Source of the DNA: an uncultured Eudoraea sp.
Lineage (GTDB): Bacteria; Bacteroidota; Bacteroidia; Flavobacteriales; Flavobacteriaceae
Direction: 5' to 3'
Length of the DNA stretch: 64,000 nucleotides
Assembly (NCBI GenBank): GCA_947258555.1
Contig: CAMYJF010000005.1
Coordinates: 1-64,000 of the forward strand
Every line of letters begins with the position of its first letter. Positions within the stretch are counted from its first letter, which is position 1. The notes below the pieces were generated by a model that saw only the letters and a list, made by a program, of their open reading frames with translations, was not told where the DNA came from and did no database searches. Positions 54,429 through 63,822 of this stretch are shown here, piece by piece. The translations under genes and the position numbers were made by a program.

Positions 54429-55946
54429 ATGAGTACCAAAGAAGAATTCTTTGCACATATAGAAGAGGGATATAAAACCAAGGGCGATTTCATCACCATG
54501 GGCGCTGCCATGCTCGAGGGCGAAACGATCACCGGCGCACATGTGAAAATTCCCCTGAAAACCTTGAACCGCCACGGTCTGATCGCCGGTGCCACGGGTA
54601 CAGGAAAGACTAAAACCCTCCAGATCATCGCTGAAAACCTCTCCGAAAAAGGCATCCCAGTATTATTAATGGACTTAAAAGGGGATCTTAGTGGTATTGC
54701 CGAGCCATCACCCGGGCATCCCAAGATCGATGAGCGGCATGAAAAGATCGGGATCCCATTTACGCCCAAGGATTTCCCTATTGAGATCTTATCGCTTTCC
54801 GAACAGGATGGGGTTAAATTAAGAGCCACAGTATCTGAATTCGGGCCGGTTCTATTGTCCAGGATTCTGGATCTTTCTACCGTCCAGGAGGGGATCGTAG
54901 CCGTCGTCTTTAAGTACTGCGATGACAATAAACTCCCCTTGCTCGACCTTAAAGATTTTAAAAAGGTATTGCAATATGCGACCGGGGAAGGCAAAAAAGA
55001 GTTCTCTAAAGATTATGGGCGTATCTCTACCAGTTCTACCGGAACGATACTACGGAAAGTCATAGAGTTGGAACAGCAGGGCGCCGATCTTTTTTTTGGG
55101 GAAAAATCTTTCGATGTAGACGACCTCACGCGGATCGATGAAAATGGGCGGGGTATTATCAATATAATCCGACTCACTGATATACAAGACAGGCCTAAAT
55201 TATTCTCAACATTTATGCTCAGTCTCCTTGCTGAGATATATGATTCTTTTCCGGAACAAGGCGACAGTGACAGGCCGGAACTTATTTTCTTTGTTGATGA
55301 AGCCCATTTGATCTTTAAGGAAGCATCAAAAGCCCTGCTGGGCCAAATAGAAAGTATAGTTAAACTGATCCGCTCTAAAGGTGTAGGGCTTTATTTCGTG
55401 ACCCAAAATCCTACAGATGTACCCGGAGCTGTTCTTTCGCAATTAGGATTGAAAGTGCAACACGCCTTACGAGCTTTTACGGCTAAAGACAGAAAGGCCA
55501 TCAAGCTCACAGCTGAGAATTATCCGCTTTCGGATTATTACGACACTAAGCAAGTGCTTACCAGCCTCGGGATCGGAGAAGCCCTTATTACTGCCCTGGA
55601 TGAAAAGGGACGCCCTACTCCTTTGGCTGCCACGATGCTCAGAGCACCTATGAGCAGGATGGATATCCTATCTGATAGCGAACTCAAGGAAGTAATTGGG
55701 GCGTCTAAATTGGTTGAGAAATATAATAAGGAGATCGATCGTGAAAGCGCCTATGAGATCTTGTCTGAAAAAATTGAAAAAGCTGAGAAATTGGCTGAGA
55801 AAGAGCAGAAGCGATCAGAGGGAACCTCTACCAAGCGAACGAGCAGCAGGAGGCGAAGTACTCGCCAAAATCCGGTAATTAAGGTACTTACATCAGCTAC
55901 TTTCATAAGAGGAGTCCTCGGCGTACTGAAAAAAGTGATACGATAA
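54429..55946 (+). CDS. HerA-like ATPase (DUF853, YjgR family)
   Basis: 505 residues from ATG. FtsK/HerA P-loop GATGTGKTKTLQI at about 39-51, LLMDLKGDLSG (Walker-like), Walker B ELIFFVDEAHLIF, and Arg-finger-rich VGLYFVTQNPTDVP. Basic tail (KRTSSRRRSTRQ). E. coli YjgR-type proteins are hexameric putative helicases/ATPases of unknown process; relation to the HerA-NurA end-resection pair is by fold. Next gene starts 2 bp after the stop. Confidence 0.9.
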   Translation: MSTKEEFFAHIEEGYKTKGDFITMGAAMLEGETITGAHVKIPLKTLNRHGLIAGATGTGKTKTLQIIAENLSEKGIPVLLMDLKGDLSGIAEPSPGHPKIDERHEKIGIPFTPKDFPIEILSLSEQDGVKLRATVSEFGPVLLSRILDLSTVQEGIVAVVFKYCDDNKLPLLDLKDFKKVLQYATGEGKKEFSKDYGRISTSSTGTILRKVIELEQQGADLFFGEKSFDVDDLTRIDENGRGIINIIRLTDIQDRPKLFSTFMLSLLAEIYDSFPEQGDSDRPELIFFVDEAHLIFKEASKALLGQIESIVKLIRSKGVGLYFVTQNPTDVPGAVLSQLGLKVQHALRAFTAKDRKAIKLTAENYPLSDYYDTKQVLTSLGIGEALITALDEKGRPTPLAATMLRAPMSRMDILSDSELKEVIGASKLVEKYNKEIDRESAYEILSEKIEKAEKLAEKEQKRSEGTSTKRTSSRRRSTRQNPVIKVLTSATFIRGVLGVLKKVIR

Positions 55947-55947
55947 G

Positions 55948-56502
55948 ATGCAGATGATTCGAAACCTGATTTTTGGGATGGCAGTAATAGGCTGCTTGAC
56001 CCAATGTAAACAAGAAAAGGACACGACCTTCCTGATCCAATCCGAGCAAGTAGGACTTCTGACAAAAGGTACCCCATCAGCTGATATTGAGAGTCTCTTT
56101 AGTAACGATTCCATTATTCGGGATACCTCGACAAGTATTTTGGGAAGCTCTCAAAATAAGATCCGCGTATACCAAAAAGGGGGCGACTTGCTCCTTACTA
56201 TAACACCCTCCAAGGATAGTACGGCAGTGGTTGAGAATATTCAAATCCATGATCCGCGTTATAAAACAGTCGGAAACATTAGTGTAAACAGTACTTTTAA
56301 GGATATCAAGGAGGCTTATGAGATCCGAAAAATTGTGACTTCCCTGAATAACCTGGTCATCTTTGTGAAAAATAGTGATGTCTACTTCACCATATCTAAA
56401 GAAGAGCTCCCAGGAAGTTTGAGATATAATCCCAGCTTGTCTATTGAAGCCGTGCAAATTCCGGATAAGGCCAGACTCAAATACATGATGGTAGGCTGGT
56501 AG
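55948..56502 (+). CDS. Small lipoprotein of unknown function
   Basis: 184 residues. Signal peptide with lipobox LTQC (Cys about 20). Mature part contains LLTKGTPSADIESLF and DIKEAYEIRKIVTSL, faint beta-propeller/PDZ-like character but no recognised domain. Start is one base after the HerA stop, suggesting an operon. Unknown. Confidence 0.7.
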   Translation: MQMIRNLIFGMAVIGCLTQCKQEKDTTFLIQSEQVGLLTKGTPSADIESLFSNDSIIRDTSTSILGSSQNKIRVYQKGGDLLLTITPSKDSTAVVENIQIHDPRYKTVGNISVNSTFKDIKEAYEIRKIVTSLNNLVIFVKNSDVYFTISKEELPGSLRYNPSLSIEAVQIPDKARLKYMMVGW

Positions 56503-56583
56503 ATCCTATAATTTTAGGAAAGCTTTAACTGGCAGGGGGAATTGGATTTTTTTTAAAATTGTAATTTGAAGCAAAGCTCTTTT

Positions 56584-57159
56584 ATGAAATCTATTATACT
56601 CCTAGCTACCTTGATCTTTGGTCTGGCTAGCGCACAAGCCCAATTTGCCTATGAAGCCTCAGCAGAACACCCATTTGGACTACCCAACCCGGAAGCACCT
56701 GAACAAATAAAAGATTACGCCCCTTTGATAGGAGAATGCGACTGTTCTTCAGTAAGGCGCAAACCGGATCAATCCTGGGACGAGCCCAAAAAGATGCTAT
56801 GGCGCTTCAAGTATATTCTGAATGGAATGGCTGTCCAGGACGATGCTTTGCATGAAGGTGGCACCCATGGTGGCAGCATACGGCAATTCATAGCCGATAG
56901 TACCCGTTGGTATGTACATTACTACAGTACTAATTTTCCTTCTACCACCTTGCCTGCCTGGGAAGGGAATAGGAATGACAGCACTATGGTTCTTTACAAA
57001 GAGCAAAAAGCCCCGAATGGCATGGAGGGGTTTTATAAGATCACCTTTTCAGAAATGACTGAAGACGGCTTTAAATGGTCGGGAGATTGGGTAAATCCTG
57101 ATGAGTCTATCGTTTATCCGACCTGGAAGATCGAATGCATAAAGCGGAAAGAAGAATAA
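56584..57159 (+). CDS. Secreted protein of unknown function, possibly DUF1579-like
   Basis: 191 residues from the ATG; an in-frame TTG six codons upstream is disfavoured because the signal peptide (MKSIILLATLIFGLASAQAQ) starts here. Mature HPFGLPNPEAPEQIKDYAPLIGECDC, then YILNGMAVQDDAL and WSGDWVNPDESIVYPTWKIECIKRK. Resembles lipocalin-like proteins of the DUF1579 type, function unknown. Confidence 0.7.
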   Translation: MKSIILLATLIFGLASAQAQFAYEASAEHPFGLPNPEAPEQIKDYAPLIGECDCSSVRRKPDQSWDEPKKMLWRFKYILNGMAVQDDALHEGGTHGGSIRQFIADSTRWYVHYYSTNFPSTTLPAWEGNRNDSTMVLYKEQKAPNGMEGFYKITFSEMTEDGFKWSGDWVNPDESIVYPTWKIECIKRKEE

Positions 57160-57192
57160 GATGTTATTTTAGCGGTCAAGTTTCACCGTACG

Positions 57193-58050
57193 ATGCAGCA
57201 ACAATTTAAAAAGATCCTACCAAAACTGATCGGATACACCTACAATGCCACTGTAATAGTCCATCCCCGTTTAGCCGCATATTGGGCCTTTCTCACGTTT
57301 TGTCGCATCCGAAAGGGCGGTGTACGTCCGGAACAAGTCGATTTTCTCAAAAGTGCGAAATCGGTAAGCCGTAAAATCGAAAACCTTGATATACAGGAAT
57401 ACCAATGGCAAGGATCCGGGGATACCGTGATTCTAGTACATGGTTGGGAAAGCAATGCAGCACGCTGGCGCAACCTTATCTCCATGCTGATAGAAGCCGA
57501 TTTTAATGTCATTGCTTTTGATGCCCCAGGACATGGGCGGTCTAGCGGGAAATTCCTGAATGTCGTTCTTTATGGGGAATGCCTGGAAGCGTTACTACAA
57601 ATTCATAATCCCGTTCACCTTGTAGGACACTCTGTAGGAGGCATGACGATTCTTTTTAATGAATTCAAACGCCCCAATCCGACCTTAAAGCAGATCGTAA
57701 CCACAGGTGCCCCATCAGAGTTTTATGAGATCATGGAAGAATACCAGGCTGTGCTTGGCCTGAATGATCGCATGATGCGTGCCTTTGACCGCTTAGTGCT
57801 GGATAAATTCGGATATACCATCCGAGAATTCTCTACTACCAAATTTGCAGCGAGTAACATGAAGAAAGGATTATTAATCCACGATAAGCGAGACAGGGTT
57901 GCACCTTATCACGGTTCCGTGAATGTTCATAAGGCCTGGAAAGATAGCCGACTTATTAGTACAGAGGGGTACGGGCATGCCTTACATCAGGAAGAAGTTA
58001 ATACATCTATTGTTGATTTCCTTTTAGGCAATGATGTCGATAATCTGTAA
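57193..58050 (+). CDS. Alpha/beta hydrolase
   Basis: 285 residues, no signal peptide. Oxyanion VILVHGWESNAARW, then GHSVGG with Ser nucleophile (~147-152), AFDAPGHGRS, and late VAPYHGSVNVHKAW plus GYGHALHQEE containing the catalytic His. Serine hydrolase of unknown substrate. Follows the DUF1579-like gene by 33 bp. Confidence 0.88.
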   Translation: MQQQFKKILPKLIGYTYNATVIVHPRLAAYWAFLTFCRIRKGGVRPEQVDFLKSAKSVSRKIENLDIQEYQWQGSGDTVILVHGWESNAARWRNLISMLIEADFNVIAFDAPGHGRSSGKFLNVVLYGECLEALLQIHNPVHLVGHSVGGMTILFNEFKRPNPTLKQIVTTGAPSEFYEIMEEYQAVLGLNDRMMRAFDRLVLDKFGYTIREFSTTKFAASNMKKGLLIHDKRDRVAPYHGSVNVHKAWKDSRLISTEGYGHALHQEEVNTSIVDFLLGNDVDNL

Positions 58051-58059
58051 TTTCATACT

Positions 58060-58482
58060 ATGAATTCTGTTTCACCTTTCCATATAGCCATACCGGTTCA
58101 TAATTTGAACGAATGCAGGAAGTTCTATGGCGAGATCCTGGAATGTGAAGAAGGCAGAAGCAGTGATCACTGGGTAGATTTTAACCTTTTTGGGCATCAA
58201 CTCGTCATCCATTACAAACCCCAAGCCGAAGAGGGACTGCATACAAATCCAGTAGATGGTAAGAACGTACCTGTCCCGCATTACGGAGTAGTTCTGCCCT
58301 GGGAAGATTTCAAACCTTTTTCAAAAAGATTGAAATCCAAAGGCGTAGAATTCATCATAGAACCCTATATCCGGTTCGAGGGAGAAGTAGGAGAACAAGC
58401 AACCATGTTTTTCTTAGATCCTGCAGGCAATGCCTTGGAATTCAAAGCGTTTAAGGATATCGATCAGCTTTTTGCCAATTAG
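58060..58482 (+). CDS. VOC-family (glyoxalase-fold) protein
   Basis: 140 residues. [23 protein letters not shown] opens the fold (metal ligand His), [37 protein letters not shown] closes it. Typical of glyoxalase/bleomycin-resistance/dioxygenase superfamily members, substrate unknown. Ten base pairs from the hydrolase, probably one operon. The last codon lies 2 bp from the next convergent gene. Confidence 0.88.
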   Translation: MNSVSPFHIAIPVHNLNECRKFYGEILECEEGRSSDHWVDFNLFGHQLVIHYKPQAEEGLHTNPVDGKNVPVPHYGVVLPWEDFKPFSKRLKSKGVEFIIEPYIRFEGEVGEQATMFFLDPAGNALEFKAFKDIDQLFAN

Positions 58483-58483
58483 A

Positions 58484-58675
58484 TCACTCCTTTTTCCTTC
58501 CCATATATTTATCTCTTACTACTATAAATACTCCATAAAGTACGCCGAAGACCAATCCTTCCGCGATCTCTCGCATCAATATCTCATTTGAATATTCCCC
58601 TTCCAGGATCATTGAGATCAATACATAGAGGGCTGCGGCAACAAGGGCCTGTATGATATATTTTTTAGTTTTCAT
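58484..58675 (-). CDS. Small two-helix membrane protein
   Basis: 63 residues with two hydrophobic segments (about 8-24 and 40-55) and a basic tail (RDKYMGRKKE). Conserved pattern EGEYSNEILMREIAEGLVFG. Likely an inner-membrane protein; unknown role. Convergent with the VOC gene, monocistronic. Confidence 0.6.
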   Translation of the reverse strand: MKTKKYIIQALVAAALYVLISMILEGEYSNEILMREIAEGLVFGVLYGVFIVVRDKYMGRKKE

Positions 58676-58819
58676 CTCTTGAGTCTATATGTAAGTTCCC
58701 TGATTCCACCTCTGCTCATGATACCAATCTTGTTGTGATAAAAGATACTAAATAACTGTGGATTCGGATACCATAAACGGGTTGGTGATCGTTATAAGAT
58801 ATACCCAAATACCCAAATC

Positions 58820-58951
58820 ATGAAAAAACTCATCTACCTGATTATCCTGCTCGGGATAATCTTTTTAGGATGTTGCACTAACAACGAAGGTTCTGAAGAT
58901 ATTGATGTGATCACACCTGCTGATTCTACCGGGTCTGTCACTTTAGAGTAG
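58820..58951 (+). CDS. 43-residue lipoprotein
   Basis: A very short open frame: Lys-rich N-terminus, LIYLIILLGIIFLGCC hydrophobic core with a lipobox (FLGC), then an acidic tail NNEGSEDIDV and STGSVTLE, stop. 43 residues. Lipobox and absence of other ORFs in the 302-bp gap argue it is real. Function unknown. Confidence 0.55.
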   Translation: MKKLIYLIILLGIIFLGCCTNNEGSEDIDVITPADSTGSVTLE

Positions 58952-58977
58952 ATATTCCAATTTAAATCTGCGAAATA

Positions 58978-59859
58978 CTAGTTTTGCCCATGTCGCTCCC
59001 TGGCAAGCAAGGTATTCTTGAGGAGCATAGCAATAGTCATTGGGCCCACACCACCGGGAACGGGCGTAATAAAAGACGCTTTTTGAGAGACAGCGTCATA
59101 ATCCACATCTCCTGTGATATAATAGCCTCGCTCTCTGCTTTCATCGGCTACGCGCGTGATACCTACATCTACGATAACAACACCTTCTTTAACCATATCT
59201 GCTTTAAGAAAACCGGGAACGCCCAATGCCGATACTACAACATCTGCTTGTCTGGTGATCTCTGCTAAATTCTGTGTCCTGCTATGGGTTAACGTCACAG
59301 TGGCATTGCCAGGATCTCCTTTCTGGCTCATCAATATACTGATAGGCCTTCCCACTATATGGCTCCTCCCGATCACAACTACGTGTTTGCCCTGAAGAGG
59401 CACATCGTATCTCTTAAGTAATTCCATGATACCATATGGAGTGGCCGAAATAAAACTGGGCATATCGAGGGCCATCTTTCCGAAATTCGTTGGGTGAAAA
59501 CCGTCAACATCCTTTTCCGGATCTACGGCCATAAGCACCTTCTGTTCATCGATATGTTTTGGCAAGGGTAATTGAACGATATAACCATCGATCTCGCCAT
59601 TCGCATTAAGCTCGGCGACTTTCTGTAGTAATTCTTCTTCCGTAGTTTCTTCAGGTAAATGGATCAGTGTAGATTCAAAACCAATCCTTTTGCATGATCT
59701 TACCTTACTGCCAACATAGGTCAAGCTCGCCCCATCATTCCCTACAAGAACAGCTGCCAGATGCGGGACTTTCTCCCCCCTGGCTATTATCCCGGAAACT
59801 TCTTTTTTGATCTCCTCCTTGATCTCATTACTGACCTTTTTCCCGTCTAGTAGTATCAT
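58978..59859 (-). CDS. folD: Bifunctional methylenetetrahydrofolate dehydrogenase/cyclohydrolase
   Basis: 293 residues. Motifs [14 protein letters not shown] (catalytic Lys), [35 protein letters not shown] and [11 protein letters not shown]. Interconverts methylene- and formyl-THF using NADP. Eight base pairs after ffh on the minus strand; likely cotranscribed. Confidence 0.97.
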   Translation of the reverse strand: MILLDGKKVSNEIKEEIKKEVSGIIARGEKVPHLAAVLVGNDGASLTYVGSKVRSCKRIGFESTLIHLPEETTEEELLQKVAELNANGEIDGYIVQLPLPKHIDEQKVLMAVDPEKDVDGFHPTNFGKMALDMPSFISATPYGIMELLKRYDVPLQGKHVVVIGRSHIVGRPISILMSQKGDPGNATVTLTHSRTQNLAEITRQADVVVSALGVPGFLKADMVKEGVVIVDVGITRVADESRERGYYITGDVDYDAVSQKASFITPVPGGVGPMTIAMLLKNTLLARERHGQN

Positions 59860-59867
59860 TCGCTGTC

Positions 59868-61199
59868 TTATCTACGCATTTGGTTCATCATTTGCATCAT
59901 TTTCTTACCACCACCACCTTGCATCATCTTCATCATTTTACTCATTTGGTTGAATTGTTTCAACAACTGGTTCAATTCCTGTATGCTGCGGCCGCTTCCT
60001 TTAGCGATGCGCTTTTTCCTGGAAGCGTTTAATGTTGAGGGATTGGCCCGCTCATCCGGGGTCATGGAATGGATCATCGCCTCTACATGCTTAAATGCAT
60101 CATCTTCGACATCAATACCTTTCATGGCCTTGCCCATTCCGGGGATCATTCCCATCAGGTCTTTCATATTCCCCATCTTCTTGATCTGCTGGATCTGAGA
60201 CAGGAAGTCATCAAGGCCAAATTTATTCTTTGCGATCTTCTTCTGGATCTTGCGTGCTTCTTCCTCATCAAACTGATCCTGGGCACGTTCGACTAATGAG
60301 ATCACATCGCCCATCCCTAAGATCCTGTCAGCCATCCTGTCGGGATAGAAGACATCCAGGGCATCCATTTTTTCACCTGTACCTATAAATTTGATCGGTT
60401 TTTGTACGACCGATTTGATAGATAAAGCAGCACCTCCTCGTGTATCCCCATCTAACTTGGTAAGGATAACACCTTCGAAATTTAAAATTTCATTAAAGGC
60501 TTTTGCTGTATTTACAGCATCCTGACCCGTCATGGCATCTACGACAAAAAGGGTTTCCTGGGGTTGTATCGCCTTATGGATATTGGCGATCTCTGCCATC
60601 ATCTCCTCATCGATTGCGAGTCGGCCAGCTGTATCCACGATGACAACATTATGTCCATTCGACTTGGCATGGGCGATCCCCGCTTTGGCAATGGCCACGG
60701 CATCTTTACTTTCCCTGTCGGAATACACCTCAACACCGATCTGATCGCCAACTACATGCAACTGATCAATGGCAGCAGGTCTGTATATATCACAACCGAC
60801 TAAAAGGGGCTTTTTAGATTTTTTACTTTTCAGGTAGTTGGCAAGTTTTCCTGAGAAGGTGGTTTTACCGGAACCCTGTAGTCCGGACATCAGAATTACG
60901 GAAGGTTGACCGGAAAGATCGATCTCTTCGGCCTCACCACCCATCAACTCTGTCAATTCGTCCTTGACGATCTTGACCATCAACTGCCCGGGCTGTAGTG
61001 TAGTCAATACATTCTGGCCCAATGCCTTTTCTCTCACCCTATTGGTGAATTCCTTGGCTATCTTAAAGTTGACATCGGCATCCAATAAGGCACGTCTGAC
61101 CTCTTTGACCGTTTCGGCAACATTGATCTCAGTAATCTGGCCATGTCCTTTGAGGACGTGCAGGGCCTTATCCAGCTTTTCACTTAAACTATCGAACAT
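59868..61199 (-). CDS. ffh: Signal recognition particle protein Ffh (SRP54)
   Basis: 443 residues: N domain, GTPase G domain with G1 [34 protein letters not shown], and a Met-rich M domain ending [20 protein letters not shown]. Targets nascent membrane and secreted proteins to SecYEG via FtsY. A minus-strand TAAATTTG (61224-61231) lies 24 nt upstream as -7 candidate. Confidence 0.97.
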   Translation of the reverse strand: MFDSLSEKLDKALHVLKGHGQITEINVAETVKEVRRALLDADVNFKIAKEFTNRVREKALGQNVLTTLQPGQLMVKIVKDELTELMGGEAEEIDLSGQPSVILMSGLQGSGKTTFSGKLANYLKSKKSKKPLLVGCDIYRPAAIDQLHVVGDQIGVEVYSDRESKDAVAIAKAGIAHAKSNGHNVVIVDTAGRLAIDEEMMAEIANIHKAIQPQETLFVVDAMTGQDAVNTAKAFNEILNFEGVILTKLDGDTRGGAALSIKSVVQKPIKFIGTGEKMDALDVFYPDRMADRILGMGDVISLVERAQDQFDEEEARKIQKKIAKNKFGLDDFLSQIQQIKKMGNMKDLMGMIPGMGKAMKGIDVEDDAFKHVEAMIHSMTPDERANPSTLNASRKKRIAKGSGRSIQELNQLLKQFNQMSKMMKMMQGGGGKKMMQMMNQMRR

Positions 61200-61274
61200 T
61201 CTATCTGTGTACTAAAAGAAGTGCAAATTTAAGCAACTCCAGTGGATAGAGGAAGTCAGGAGCACCTAAAATCA

Positions 61275-61308
61275 AAAAGGGTAACTCCTTTTCGGAAGTC
61301 ACCCTTTT
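61275..61308 (-). terminator. Terminator of the repeat lipoprotein gene
   Basis: AAAAGGGT (61275-61282) pairs with ACCCTTTT (61301-61308), with inner ACT/AGT and CC/GG. On the minus strand a T-rich run follows. Lies downstream of the 61356 gene and upstream of ffh. Confidence 0.75.
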
Positions 61309-61355
61309 CTGCAAAATTGGGGGCAAATATGATTTGGTTGCGTATGTTTTGCTTA

Positions 61356-63140
61356 CTAGATTCTTTCGAAGACCAGTAAATCTGTACCATCTACCGTACC
61401 CGCCGGTGAATAGTCATCACTGACATCACGCAATTCAATACGATTTGGTGTTATTTCAACCAGTTTCCAGTCGTCAGTTAATTCGCCATAAGGATCAGCG
61501 TCGCCAAAGTTTAAATAAACCTTGATCTTACCTTCACTATTGCGGATCACTCTCCACATTCCCATATAAGCTGGGCCTGTCGGACTCACTGTAACGGATA
61601 CTAAATGATCTGGAAGGAATTCGAAAGTGCTTCCTGTGAACAATTCAGTTTCATCGACACCATCATCCTTATACTGAGCAACGATCCATGGACCTTGAGC
61701 CATAATACTTCTGATCTCTACCAGGTCACCATCGGTGTTTGTATCATCACATACACGCTGTAATACAAGCTCATAATCGATCTCTTCTATCTCAAACTTC
61801 AATCGATCGTGACGAAGGTCACTCAACGGCCACTCGAAAGTAATTGCAGGTTCTGAGCCAAAGCTTAACGCCATGACCAATCTTCCTTGTGCATTCATCG
61901 TGATCTCCCAGCTTCCTTCAGAAGTAGACTCACCGTTACTCAAGGTAACAACACCTTCAGCATGGAATTGGAATTCCCATCCAAGTAAACGGTCTATCTC
62001 TTCACCCTGGTTCTTTACTTTCTTGATCACCCAGACGCATTCCTTCAAAATTTCACGTAGCGTATCCGGATTATCATTGATGATATCACAAGCACTCTCC
62101 ATTACGATCAGATCCCGATCACTGGCAAATAACTTGATCTTACCTGGGCTAATTTCATACACAAACCACTCTAAGGTAAAATCTACGAGGACATCAAATT
62201 CCATGATCAATTTTACATGGTGATCTGTAACTCGTGTATCCCAAGCTCCAGTAAGCATGTTCCCTTCACGATCTTTCACTACGACCGTACCATCTTCAGT
62301 AAAATTGAATAAGTATTCAAAATATTGATCAGTAAGACTTACGGCATCGCGCTCGATCTTTTTCACGAACCAAGGGCATTCTACCAATAAGGCACGAAGG
62401 CGTTCTTCTGTGAAGTCATCATCATTATAGTCATTATCATCATCTTCATCACACATTTGCTTAGCCATTTCAATAGCCTGTACCATTTCTTCATTACTGG
62501 TCACCAATACTTCCGTTCCATCAGATTTAACCAAAGTGATCGGAAAATCAATACTGATCAGGTCATCATCATCCAAACCGGCAAAAAAGCGTCGTAACTG
62601 GTAGTCGTTCTCGACAGTGACACTCCCTGTTTGTTGTTCATTCAGGTCAAAAGTGTATAATGTAATAGGATAGACGAAATCTATACATTCAATATCGTCA
62701 TCATCTCCTCCTTCAATACATTCCGCAGCAAGGTCACGTAGTTGATCGAAACTTTCTATGACGATCTCCGAGTAATCTGCAATGGTGATTGTAACAGGGA
62801 AAAGGATATCTAATTCATCAACATCATTATCAAATTGATCAAAGATCTCTTCGATAATGCGTAAACCATCTTCATTCTCGACGGTAATAGTAATTCCATT
62901 TACCGCGACGGTATAAGGAAATTTAATGTCAAAACAGCTAGCGCCATCAACTATATTGTCAAAAGAACCGTCATTGGATACGGTGCCGGCAATAAGTTGA
63001 CCAGTAGTAGAACTGGCCATAAGGGTCTGTTGTTCCTGATCTGGATCAGGTAGCGGTTCAAATTCTTCCTGACATCCGGTAAAGGTCAGAGCCAAGGCAA
63101 GCAGAACAGCGTAGATAGATTGTTGCAATAACTTTTTCAT
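61356..63140 (-). CDS. Acidic repeat lipoprotein of unknown function
   Basis: 594 residues. Lipoprotein signal (FTGC, Cys23). Three parts: a Gln/Ser linker (~24-60), four short units about 70-101, 112-142, 153-190, 197-230 each with the form I.FP.TI....G and a Leu/Ile-rich helix, and three ~105-residue units (248-351, 361-464, 476-594) each opening L/I R..L..CPW(F/V)(V/I)KK and containing a W..D/E core with G.W. Between the parts is an Asp-rich hinge (EDDDNDYNDDD). Divergent from an ECF sigma factor, so likely its regulon member. No known domain. Confidence 0.8.
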   Translation of the reverse strand: MKKLLQQSIYAVLLALALTFTGCQEEFEPLPDPDQEQQTLMASSTTGQLIAGTVSNDGSFDNIVDGASCFDIKFPYTVAVNGITITVENEDGLRIIEEIFDQFDNDVDELDILFPVTITIADYSEIVIESFDQLRDLAAECIEGGDDDDIECIDFVYPITLYTFDLNEQQTGSVTVENDYQLRRFFAGLDDDDLISIDFPITLVKSDGTEVLVTSNEEMVQAIEMAKQMCDEDDDNDYNDDDFTEERLRALLVECPWFVKKIERDAVSLTDQYFEYLFNFTEDGTVVVKDREGNMLTGAWDTRVTDHHVKLIMEFDVLVDFTLEWFVYEISPGKIKLFASDRDLIVMESACDIINDNPDTLREILKECVWVIKKVKNQGEEIDRLLGWEFQFHAEGVVTLSNGESTSEGSWEITMNAQGRLVMALSFGSEPAITFEWPLSDLRHDRLKFEIEEIDYELVLQRVCDDTNTDGDLVEIRSIMAQGPWIVAQYKDDGVDETELFTGSTFEFLPDHLVSVTVSPTGPAYMGMWRVIRNSEGKIKVYLNFGDADPYGELTDDWKLVEITPNRIELRDVSDDYSPAGTVDGTDLLVFERI

Positions 63141-63204
63141 AACGATTTGGACTATTTTTTTTGTTTGTACACGCTTATAACAACCAGGAATTAATAAACC
63201 CTAC

Positions 63205-63235
63205 TTTGTCCAGACTCTTTTTTCAAATATCTTTG
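63205..63235 (+). promoter_or_regulatory. Consensus promoter of the ECF sigma factor gene
   Basis: TTTG (63205-63208), 19-bp spacer, TATCTTTG (63228-63235), 31 nt before ATG. Perfect match to the housekeeping Bacteroidota consensus. Confidence 0.75.
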
Positions 63236-63266
63236 GGGGAAATCCACCATAAGAACCCAACTCCCT

Positions 63267-63764
63267 ATGGATAATGTATGCGAAGAGCAGGTATATAGCG
63301 AGCTCTTCAAAACTAATTCTAAAACGGTATTCAATTCCATTTATTATAAGTTTGGGAACGAGGAAAAGGCCTATGATGTTGTCCAGGAAGCTTTTATAAA
63401 ACTTTGGGAAAATTGTCAGAAAGTAAGTCCGGAGAAGGCTGCTGGATATGTCTATACAGTAGCCAATAATCTATACCTTAATATTATAAAAGCAGAGAAA
63501 GTAAGACTCAAATACACAGATAAGAAACCGGGACAGACCCATGAATCTCCCGAGTTTTTAATGGAAGAGAAGGAGTATAAGGACAAACTGGACCGGGCTT
63601 TGAACAGTTTACCCGAAAATCAGCGTATTACCTTCTTATTGAATAGGATCGACGGGAAAAAATACGCGGAAATAGCCGAAATGGAAGGGGTTAGCATAAA
63701 AGCGATAGAAAAACGTATGCATCTGGCTTTGAAGACTTTACGCGAACAAATAGATGGAATTTAA
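63267..63764 (+). CDS. ECF-type RNA polymerase sigma factor
   Basis: 165 residues. Region 2: YDVVQEAFIKLWENCQ (-7 recognition helices). Region 4: LPENQRITFLLNRIDGKKYAEIAEMEGVSIKAIEKRMHLALKTLR, an HTH. The short, two-domain form is typical of extracytoplasmic-function sigma factors. Next to it lies a likely anti-sigma factor (63823), and opposite lies the repeat lipoprotein. Confidence 0.9.
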   Translation: MDNVCEEQVYSELFKTNSKTVFNSIYYKFGNEEKAYDVVQEAFIKLWENCQKVSPEKAAGYVYTVANNLYLNIIKAEKVRLKYTDKKPGQTHESPEFLMEEKEYKDKLDRALNSLPENQRITFLLNRIDGKKYAEIAEMEGVSIKAIEKRMHLALKTLREQIDGI

Positions 63765-63822
63765 AGATATAGGTAGGGTTTTTGGAAAGTTAATTGTTAA
63801 AATGTAGAAACGCCACAAAATC

